This document shows, in pieces, positions 11,168 through 20,065 of a stretch of DNA of 31,399 nucleotides. The position numbers and the translations under genes were made by a program. Source of the stretch: Conidiobolus incongruus B7586 (lineage: Eukaryota; Entomophthoromycota; Entomophthoromycetes; Entomophthorales; Conidiobolaceae); contig JNEM01006643.1 in the NCBI GenBank assembly GCA_000697335.1, forward strand, positions 1-31,399, given 5' to 3'. Under the pieces are notes generated by a model that saw nothing but the letters and a program-made list of their open reading frames with translations, was not told the DNA's origin and searched no databases. The number at the start of each line of letters is the position of its first letter. The stretch's first letter is position 1.

Positions 11168-11493
11168 ATTGATATTTTTGGAAAGTCTGTTCTAATTTGA
11201 CTCTTGGGAGTCACATCATTCATCAATTTCAGAATTTAATTATTAATAATATATTATCTAATTATTATGGGATAATGACAATCATTATGAGACTTTTGGC
11301 TTTAAATTTCTAGCTGACTGTCAAAATAAGATTTTATAAAGTTTAAAATCTATCCATTCAAATCCACCAATTAAATTACTTTTAAATTTCAATCTCCATC
11401 AAATCCCACATCAATCCCAATAAATTTAATCAGTATTAAATAAGTCTTTGCATTTGCGCTTTTATTTAATATTCATTCATTTCAGTTAATAAA
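11168..11493. promoter_or_regulatory. Shared divergent promoter region of KSH1 and the RAB24-like gene
   Basis: 326 nt between two start codons that point away from each other. It must hold both promoters and both 5' UTRs. No TATATAAA box is seen on either side, unlike the secreted-protein genes of this window. Confidence 0.4.
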
Positions 11494-12423
11494 ATGACAG
11501 CGAATCAAAAGATAGATTTAAAAGTTGTTATTTTGGGTCGTAGCAACGCTGGTAAGAGTTCTCTAATGGAAAAGTATTTAACTTCTAAATTTCAAATTAA
11601 AAATAATTCAACGGTAATTATTCAAAAATATTAAAAATAATTATATTTTATTAACATATTTATTATTATAGACCATTGGTGCTTCTTTCGGTTGTAAAAA
11701 AGTTCACACTAAGAATAAATCAGTTAATATGGGGATTTGGGTAAAACACCAATATTCACATAGCTTATTTAGCAAATTATTAATAAAGTTTCTATTAGGA
11801 TACAGCAGGTAGTGAACGTTACGAAAGTATGACCCAAATGTATTATAGAAACGCTTCAGCTGCTATTATCTGTTTCGATTTATCAGATTTGGATAGCTTT
11901 CACAGGGTCGACTATTGGTTAAAACAATTGCGGCAATTTGAGCAACTGTGTAGAGTGTTTTTATGTGGCACTAAATTGGATTTGTTACAGACTGAAGATA
12001 ATCATACCGACTATGCTAATGACAATAGGTTATTTTATCAGTCTAACGACCATGTTATGAAATCCAAATCTTCGAATCAGATTATTGATGAGGAAGAGAT
12101 TGAAAAGTATATCAAAAAGAATGATGTGATTAAATACTTTCCAACTAGTTCCAAAACGGGATATAATGTAAATGAAATATTTCAAGGTATTTTAAATAAT
12201 CAGATTACTATAATTCTGTTTAATATATATTAATGATGTAATAGCTATAGCTGACGATTGGATAGAGCAGCAAATTTTAATTCAGTCACAAAATAGAAAC
12301 AATCAACCCAAAGAAGGTAATATTAAGCTTTATAGATTTATTTCATCAAATTGAATATAGATTTTAGACGAGAATTCTATTATTGTACTAAAATCTTCAG
12401 ATTCTAACTCAAACTGCTGTTAA
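11494..12423 (+). CDS. RAB24: RAB24-like small GTPase
   Basis: Five exons join in frame: 11494-11613, 11672-11740, 11799-12186, 12245-12316 and 12368-12423, giving 234 residues. G1 is GRSNAGKSS (15-23). Switch I reads TIGASFG (41-47). G3 is DTAGSERYES (64-73): the position that is Gln in most Rabs is Ser (S68), a RAB24 hallmark linked to low GTP hydrolysis. G4 is CGTKLD (119-124), with T in place of the usual N, again as in RAB24. G5 is TSSKTG. MYYRNASAAIICFDLSD matches the family well. The stretch between G4 and G5 is longer than in animals and rich in polar residues. The last exon ends ...SNSNCC, a Cys-Cys geranylgeranylation motif, which supports the choice of its acceptor at 12366-12367. 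Family members are tied to late endosomes and autophagic compartments. The gene is convergent with RAD52, 390 nt apart. Confidence 0.85.
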
Positions 12424-12812
12424 ATGCTTTTTTATTTTGTATTATTACTGTACTATACTAATTAATTCTATTATAACTGATCAATGTATTTTAATCAGTT
12501 AATTTATCGCTAGAATTTACAAATGTATCAATTATGGAGATTCTTACGGTAGTGAACTAAATTTTAGCAGTTAAATCCATATTGTATATTACACACAGTC
12601 TCCAATAAGATTTGCTTTGTTGGCATATCTGATTCATTTCAAATGAATCAATCGTTAGTTTTACCATTAAGGTCAAATATATAATAAAAGTCGTGCTAGT
12701 TTTATTAATAATAAAGCATTTGAATATGTTTTAGATGAAATTTTGAATTTATTATTTAGACTGTTTATTTAAATTCTTACTAAACATTCAATTAATTATA
12801 AATACAAATCAA
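12424..12812. other. Intergenic region between convergent 3' ends
   Basis: 389 nt between the stop codons of the RAB24-like gene and RAD52. It contains only the two 3' UTRs as far as I can see. Confidence 0.5.
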
Positions 12813-14511
12813 CTAGTTGCTATTCTTATATCGCTTGGAAGCTGACATTATATCAAACTTTGATTGTCCATTATTGATCAGCTTCACATTAACTTGATTA
12901 GCATTTGGCTTGACTACTGATTGATATAAAGAAGTAATGATTCCTGTTGGCTGAGGAAGGTCTTTGGGAGCTTTAAAATATTAAAATTAATTTAAATTTT
13001 GTTTACAATCAACAGAATAATTACCTGAATCATCAAGTTCTTGCAAATCTAGATTATTAATAAAATCTATTAAATTGGCTAGTAAATTGAAATATTATGA
13101 TATATACAAAGTAATTTGAACTTACCTAAATCTTCGGAGAATTCATTTGAAAAGGATGATGGCAAACTTTTGGTGATATCTGATGAAGTATTGGGAGCTG
13201 ATGAGCTAGGTTGATTTTTTGAATTTGTGCTTAAGAAAGATGTATTCTGGTTTGAGCTATTTGTTTGATTTGATTCGGATTTTACTTGAACAGAATTGGT
13301 GAAAGTCGATCTAATTAAATGAATATTTGTAGATGAAGTATTATTAAGAAGGTTGGAGCTGTTAGTATTAGACGTTACATCGGAGTTAGTATTGTTAGTA
13401 TTCAAGTTATTTGTATTAATATTTGGTAATCCATTAGATCCAGATGACGAAGTGTCAATATTAGAAGGGCCAGATATTGGTGCGGTAATTGTCATGTGAT
13501 TACTAAACATAGTGGGTGCTGAAAAATTAGCTCCGGTAGCAGGATTAAAAATGGTTACACCGGCTAGTAAATATCAAAATGGTATTAGATTATAGAACTT
13601 AAAAGCTTCATTATATTTGAATACCTGGAGTATTATTGTTATTGTTATTTGAAAATACAGGACCTGAATAAGCGGGTTTAGGAGGATTATTAGGAACAAT
13701 TGGAGAAGCTCCAAGAGCAGGCTAAACTGATATTAGTGAGAAAAATGATATGAAATATTGGCAAAAATACCCTCTTGGCATTCTTTGTAGCTTGAAGATA
13801 CTCTTTACTATAAATACAGTTACCCAGGCCATTACCAAATAATCTGAGAGCGCGTTTAAGTGCATCAGTTGAAGCCTCTTTTCTAGCCTATAATTAAACT
13901 GGTAAATAAATATATATTGGGAAAAAATCTAAAAACTTACCTTTTCTAGAGCAGAACCACGAGTCTTTTCGTTTATAGCAGAGCCAAAGCCAACATCCTA
14001 ATAATAAGTTAATGAAATACCAAACTTAATAGTTGAATAAAATACTTCGTGAAAAGTTCCGGATACAAGAGTGACCCTAATTATGATAGAAACACCGACA
14101 TTCCATCTACCATCAACTTGTTCTGTCTAATTTGAAAATCATTAACATTATGGTAGGAAAAATAATCAAAAATATCATATTACATAATCAGTGTCCATTC
14201 TGATAATTTGTGATGACCAACCATCAAAGTTAAATGTCTGATTAGCTATTTCGATAATTTTCCATCCTTCAACATAGCTTAATTTGCCTAATATAATGAT
14301 GAATATTAAGGAAGGATAAAAATATAAAGTATCCTTTACTTCCACCAGGACCTGGTCGTGTAGAGACGTGCATAGGAGAAAGTTGTTTTTGTAAATCTTC
14401 CGAAATTTGGTCAACATCTCGAGCTGTAAAGCTACTGGTAGTTGACACATTTGTGATATTGGACATTTGGGTAGATGGACGTCCGTAGTGTTCGTTTGAC
14501 CAAGGATTCAT
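12813..14511 (-). CDS. RAD52: RAD52 recombination mediator
   Basis: Nine exons on the minus strand: 14511-14340, 14287-14184, 14126-14046, 13997-13941, 13887-13771, 13721-13625, 13563-13126, 13078-13025 and 12970-12813. All junctions are GT..AG and in phase, giving 425 residues. Residues 40-175 are the conserved annealing domain: [19 protein letters not shown] (50-68), GWSSQII (80-86), [21 protein letters not shown] (115-126), [20 protein letters not shown] (138-157) and LGNC (159-162). K149, R150 and R153 match the DNA-binding K152, R153 and R156 of human RAD52. Residues about 205-345 are Asn/Ser/Thr-rich and probably disordered, as usual for this part. The end holds a short conserved-looking block ([23 protein letters not shown]). 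It anneals single strands coated with RPA and loads Rad51 in homologous recombination. The exact RPA/Rad51 contacts cannot be identified here. Confidence 0.93.
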
Positions 14512-14960
14512 TTTATTAAATGAAGAAATAAATATTTAAACAGTCGTTTAAGACTAAAAAATTAAACGAATAAATTTCAAACCCTACAAGTCAAATTATA
14601 ACCGAGATTTCAAGAAAAAAATTATGGGTTAGTGGACTATATAAGGAAATCAAATACAATATGATTTAGAGGGTTTTTCTATAAGAAGTGATGTTGCTTT
14701 TTTAACTTTGAGTTTGGTACAAATAGTTTATATAGCATTTCTCTATAATGTTTAATAGGAAACTTAGAATATAAATATATATAATATAAGGTAGCGGCTA
14801 CTTAACGAAGTTTAATGATGAATATTAAAAAATTCTATTTTTACCTAATTTGGATATTACAAATACTTATAAAAATTTATCTATTTACTAATAATTTATA
14901 TTTTGGTATAGAACACATGTGTGATCTTTCATATTCGAAAATATTTAAATATTATATCAT

Positions 14961-14984
14961 AATAATAATAATAATAATAATAAT
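14961..14984. repeat. (AAT)n microsatellite
   Basis: About eight perfect AAT units in a row. This is a simple repeat of the type expected in A+T-rich intergenic DNA. Confidence 0.85.
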
Positions 14985-15168
14985 TCAAACATATACTTAG
15001 TATATCATTTTTCCATGCCAAACTCTTATAGATAGTATTAATATAGATGTTAAAATTTTAAATTTGATTTCCCAAACCAGGAACAATCTATATTTAATCA
15101 AATTCTATTTACATTGAAACTTTTTAATTGGCTAATGATGAAATCTTCATGATTACTAATCACTTCGC

Positions 15169-15219
15169 ATCATTGGACAGATGCCGCGTAAAACGCGCTT
15201 ATCCATTTGATCCAATGAT
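15169..15219. repeat. Nested palindrome with a CGCG core
   Basis: The outer arms ATCATTGGA (15169-15177) and TCCAATGAT (15211-15219) are perfect reverse complements. Inside, CAGATG faces CATTTG with one mismatch. At the centre CGCGT (15185-15189) and ACGCG (15193-15197) enclose AAA. The result is a 51-nt foldback, with weaker similarity continuing outward. The CpG-rich core stands out from the A+T-rich surroundings. It may be a transposon-end relic or a regulatory site; the sequence does not decide. Confidence 0.6.
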
Positions 15220-17281
15220 TTTATTGCTTTTGATTAATAATATTAACTTTTGGAATTAGTAATTATTGATACCGAAGATTCGTGCAATATAGCTTTTGAT
15301 GAATTTTGAACTAATCATAGTTAGTATTTAGAAAACTAATATTTATCCCTGTTTCAAAATCTTTCCCATATAAACGCTATATGTCTATTTTATTGGATAA
15401 CTCCTATATTCAAATATGAAAGATCTATTTTCGAAATAATTTTTTTATAAAATAATTTAGTCTATCTACAGTTCCAATTTTTTAAATATCTGATTTGAAT
15501 TTGCCCAAATTAATGTAATTTATTTTTATTTTTATATTCATATTAAAATCATTAAAATATAATATCGATTTTACTATTTATATGGTATTTAGTCTATTTA
15601 ATATCATTACTCAATACGGACAAATTCATGATATGAAATCATTTGAAAATATAACTAGAAATTGATAATGTTATGAATATTGATGAACAAACTTTGAATT
15701 TAAACATAAAATATTTACAGAAGATTTGATCGCCAGTATTAGCCTTAGAAAATGAAACGTAAAGATTGCATATATGTGATTATATTTAACTTATATTGAA
15801 ATTTTATTAATACTTTTGAATTAAACTTTCTATCAACTGATAAATAAATGGTGATAAAATTGCAATACTCATTACAATTTTTTTAAATTTCATTTAATAT
15901 ATAACAAAATCTGAAAATGATTATTCGATTATTGAATTTTTTTAATATCAATATTTTTCACTGATTTTTAAACTAATTTAACATAAGCAATAGTTTGCTG
16001 GTTCAATTGCGTTTATTATATTAAAACCTAAAGTATTTAACATTTAATATTAACAATGTTTCTCGATATTATTTCTTACAAATTTAAATATTAGAATATT
16101 CAGTTCATTTTGAATATTAGTATCTCTAATAGCTTGAAATGAAATATGAAATCCTTACAATAACTTATATTTGATGGTTTTAATTTCTTTTTAAACTTCA
16201 ATAATATAAATTAAATTAATAGAATAGCAATGTTCCCAAATTCCATAACCATGATATTTTAGTAGAAATATGAATTTTAATAGTTTTATCATATAATTCT
16301 ATAACTCTAAATTTCAGCATACTAAACATAGAATAAATATAACACAAATATATGTTATTAACCATCAAAATAGATTATGTTAATTAACACTGATTTAAAA
16401 TTCTTTCAAAAAATTTGATAGCGAAATAAATATACTGAAGTATTCAAATTTTTAATTTACTGGTTCATTAACTGTGAATAACCCTCAGAAATTTTTAACA
16501 AACTTTAATTAAACTAGGAATTCGGCTAGGAGTTTGGTTCAAATCCCCTTAATATTTTAATAAATGCTTAATATTTCTGTAATCAATGATAGTACAAAAT
16601 TTAAAAAACGCATTGGTTATATCTGAAAAATATTAGCCTTTTTTTACTAATTAGAGAATTTAATATTGAAATATACTATTCACATTTCCGCGTGATTGTT
16701 TTGGTCAAAATATATTTTTTTCTGGCTAATTTATAAAATCGTACCAAATAACAAACCAATGAAACTTTAGCAATATAATAATAATTAGATATATATTGAT
16801 TATTGCTATATTCAAAATTTTGTAGCTTAATCAATATATTGCAAGTATATCATTGAATAAAAATAATATTCATTTTTTCAACTGTGCATCTATATTAAAA
16901 TTTAATGAAATTTTACAGCAGCAACTGGATCTAAAAGAGTGAGACGTTAAACAGATGACTGGTTGAATATTTGAATGAAACCTGATAATGGGAGTATAAA
17001 TATTGGGTTAAATCACCAGGTCAAAGTGATTTTTCACTCTTATCACCACAATCCTACAAATATAACTTATTCACTCTAACTTCATTATTTATCAATTTAA
17101 ATTCATCCCTGCGCCTAAAAGATTTGTTGATAGATTTAATAATTTTTTAACTATTTAAATTTAAAATCAAGAACCATATTAAAAAATTTATTTCAGTATA
17201 AATATACGATATACTGCTAATTATCCGTGAAAAAATTTTATACCAGTGATATTCAATATCTATTCAATTACTCTTTGAACC

Positions 17282-18430
17282 ATGAACCTCATTCAGACTC
17301 CTGTAAATACTAGTGTAAATATGTTTAGTCAAGAAGTGAGCCAAATTGATTGTGATTCCTAGTATATTTTACTGATTAACTTTTTTATGCAGACTTTGAC
17401 TATTCCTAATCAAGATATTCAAGTAATATATTTTTACTCAACTGTTAGTTGTATTAACTAATTTAATATATTTTATAGAATGAAAGCTACCGACTATTAC
17501 AAGAAAAGTATCAAGATATACTGGAATGTAATGAATTGTTAAAAACTCAAATAATCGCTTTCCAAGAAGAAATAATCAAATTAAGAGGTATTCATATATT
17601 AATTATTTTTTAAAATTCATATGATTGATGTCAATTATATTATAGAGGAAAAAGCGCATTTGAATGATATGTTAAAAGATAGCGAAGAAAAATTACTCCA
17701 GTGGCAAAACGAAGTAAATACACAATTAATATTTCTGATTTGGGCTTCGGTTGATATTCTGGTAATTTAGGTATATCAAGAAGAGCAAAATAAACTTAAA
17801 TCAATTATCAGAGAACAACAAGAACAGATCGAAGCTGAAACTGCCAAAGTAGATCAATCATCATTTTCATGAATAAAATACTAAAACATATTTTTTGAAT
17901 AGAACGCTCAAATTCAATCCGAACTAGATCAAAGCTATAAAACTATCCAAAGATTGGAAGACTTACAGAACAACTATACATCAAGTCTTTCATTAAAAAA
18001 TCAAGAGTTAGGCAACAGCTCAGTGGACTATCTCGACATTATGGTAACCTCTGCATGTATTCCTTCTATTCTTAATATTTATTTAAGTATTTAGAAAATT
18101 GAATTTGAACAACAACTTTTGCATATAAAATCTCAAAACTCTGAACTGATCCAAGAAAAGGAGAACCTAGAATCTGAGAATGCGCGATTGAAAGAGCTAT
18201 ACGATCAGCTTAGAGAAAAATCGGCACTTCAGTCCCAAACAATCGACCATCTCACTCTATTTTCCAATTCTGAGACCTCTTCACCTACTTTTAGTCCATC
18301 TTCTCGTCCCTTATCCATCCATCGCACACTCTCCAACTCCTCCAATTTATCTCTGCCCATTTTCTTGTCCTCCTCTAAGCATATGCACTCACCATCTTTA
18401 TCTGAAAAATTTCCAGACATGTTCAATTAA
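17282..18430 (+). CDS. Coiled-coil protein, function unknown
   Basis: Seven exons join in frame: 17282-17335, 17393-17422, 17479-17587, 17646-17713, 17771-17848, 17903-18043 and 18095-18430, giving 271 residues. All introns are GT..AG; the second exon is a 30-nt microexon. Residues about 29-218 are almost all Glu, Gln, Lys, Asn and Leu in heptad-like order (ESYRLLQEKYQDILECNELL; NSELIQEKENLESENARLKE), so a long coiled coil is likely. The C-terminal 50 residues are Ser/Pro-rich (SSPTFSPSSRPLSIHRTLSN) and may be phosphorylated. No signal peptide or membrane segment. The best reading is a cytoskeletal, spindle-pole or vesicle-tether type protein, but I cannot name the family. The start and the first two small exons are less certain than the rest; the donor at 17849 (GTAGAT) is weak. 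Confidence 0.72.
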
Positions 18431-18758
18431 GGATATACCCAACCGCTGTGATGATTTGCTATTTCATACACAAACTATTTAATTTCTAAAAACTCTTCAA
18501 GTGACAATAGCTTATATCAAAAGTATTACAAGATCATCACAACTTTACGTTTACACACCGATCCAAAATTATTATATATGTATAACTCAAAAATAACTTC
18601 AATAATTATTATATTATTAACCAGTATGTTTATATTTATTAAAATAAAATCATTTATAATAAAAAAGCGCATTTCAAATATTCAAATGAACATACAAAAA
18701 CAAAATAATATTTATTAAGATATATAAAATTACAGTGTCTAAATATTATATTACTGTG
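18431..18758. other. AT-rich intergenic region
   Basis: 3' flank of the coiled-coil gene. No feature recognised before the inverted repeat begins. Confidence 0.5.
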
Positions 18759-19834
18759 AAAATTGTTACTTGCTTGATAGCTTTTCTCATTTAAAATCAC
18801 TACCAAGTCCCCGATTAACCAAATTAGACTATATTAACATTCCACCAGTCTCACGTCCCAGTGACCTCACTATTACTCAGCCGTAGCATACTTATGCCAA
18901 CATTTTTCACTTAATTCAAAAAAGGGCTTTCTTTTTTTACAAATAAACCTTTTTCTCTACTTCCAAAAACCACCCCCTTAGTATATTCAAATAGCTGCCT
19001 ATAGCTCCACTTAAGTCAACTTGCATTATTGATTCTACACTCGTTCCTATTGATATTTTGTGATTCCGTCCCCTTAACACACCAACACTGCTGTTACTGG
19101 GCTAGTTGCTCTTTTCAACGCTCCGTTTAAAGTGACCATGGCCGGATAGCTAGGGAACAATTCTTGGCAATCTACCCCAGTTGATAGATGCCATGCTTCA
19201 CAACCTGGCTTACACAATGGCTGTGTCGGTGCCCTCAATGCCGCTACAAGAGCTAATACCCACGGATATTTTTGTCACGGTTATTAGCTCTTGGAGCGTC
19301 ATTGAGGGCACTGACACAGCCATTCTGTAGGCCAGATTGTGAAACATGATACCTACCAGCTGGGGTAAACTACTGATGATCAAATCTCTGGCTATTCGGC
19401 CTTGATCACTTGTAAATAGGGCTTTGTAAAGAGCGACTAGACCAGCAGCAACAGTGGCAGCGTTAGGATCCGACATGCTAAGAAGATGGAGTCAAGGAAT
19501 ATCAATAGGAACGGGTTTAGAAGGATTAGTGTAAAATGACTCAAGTGGAACTATAAGCAGTTACTTGAGTATACCGAAAGGGTTGGTTTTGGATGTAGGC
19601 AAAAGGTTTATTAATGTAAGAAAGTAAGGTAAGAGAGAGAAATCAAGAAAGGAGACGAGCCCTTCTTATACTTAAGTGAAATATATAGGCATAGGTATGC
19701 ACGGATGAGTAACAGTGAGGTCACTCAGACGTGGACTGGTAAAATGTTGATAAGGCCTAATTTGGTTAATCAGGTACTTAATAGTGAATTGGAGTGAGGA
19801 AAGGTATCAATTAGGTAGCAATCGTCACAATTTT
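18759..19834. repeat. 1.1-kb imperfect inverted repeat (foldback), possibly an old retroelement relic
   Basis: The left arm 18759-19258 and the right arm 19282-19834 are reverse complements along their length at an estimated 70-75 percent identity by eye, with a 23-nt spacer. Matching blocks include GCTGTGTC.GTGCCCTCAATG near the centre, GTTCCTATTGATATT, GTGACCTCACT.TTACTCA and GATTAACCAAATTAG near the outer ends. Both arms begin with AAAATTGT.AC. Each arm, read inward, has TATA-like and AATAAA-like sites and then the start of a short frame. The arms are clearly richer in G+C than the flanking DNA. The right arm stops 5 nt before a tRNA gene. An LTR-type element that integrates next to tRNA genes would explain the TG start, promoter-like content and position, but I find no protease, reverse transcriptase or integrase, so family is unproven. 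It looks old, broken and incomplete. Confidence 0.8.
19210..19476 (-). other. Open frame of 88 codons inside the foldback, probably a gene fragment
   Basis: The frame starts in the right arm (MSDPNAATVAAGLVALYKAL) and runs across the spacer into the antisense of the left arm, so only about the first 64 codons belong to the ancestral reading. I recognise no domain. The left arm contains the same stretch in a broken state. It may be the N-terminus of an element-encoded protein; it is unlikely to be a working gene. Confidence 0.3.
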
Positions 19835-19839
19835 AGTAA

Positions 19840-19910
19840 GCAATGGTGGTTTAGTGGTATAATTACCGCCTGCCACGCGGTAGACCGGGGTTCGATTCCC
19901 CGCCATTGCA
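19840..19910 (+). tRNA. tRNA-Gly (GCC)
   Basis: A 71-nt cloverleaf. The acceptor stem pairs GCAATGG with CCATTGC and the discriminator is A. The anticodon stem ACCGC/GCGGT holds the loop CTGCCAC with anticodon GCC at 19872-19874. The T arm is CGGGG-TTCGATT-CCCCG. A T5 run at 19915-19919 is a likely RNA polymerase III terminator. The inverted repeat ends at 19834, just before this gene. Confidence 0.97.
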
Positions 19911-19914
19911 TTCG

Positions 19915-19919
19915 TTTTT
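19915..19919 (+). terminator. Pol III terminator of tRNA-Gly
   Basis: TTTTT starting 5 nt after the tRNA, the usual signal and distance. Confidence 0.7.
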
Positions 19920-20065
19920 GATCATCACTTTGAATATTATATACAACTTTTTCAATTCTTTGCACAAACTTAATTAAATAATTTCGACATACAATAAATT
20001 AGTATAAAAAGAAACTTCTATATAATATAATCTGATATAATTTTGAATATGAATATAAAATTTTA

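Larger units (their letters stand above)
14512..17281. other. Long AT-rich intergenic region
   Basis: About 2.8 kb between the RAD52 start and the coiled-coil gene. It is A+T-rich and rich in stops. A 61-codon frame at 14815-15000 ends in microsatellite sequence and looks random. The only notable items are the AAT microsatellite and the C+G-containing palindrome listed separately. Confidence 0.5.

Noticed and set aside
14815-15000. 61-codon frame ending in a poly-Ile stretch
   Set aside because: It ends in the AAT microsatellite and is otherwise low-complexity AT-rich sequence.
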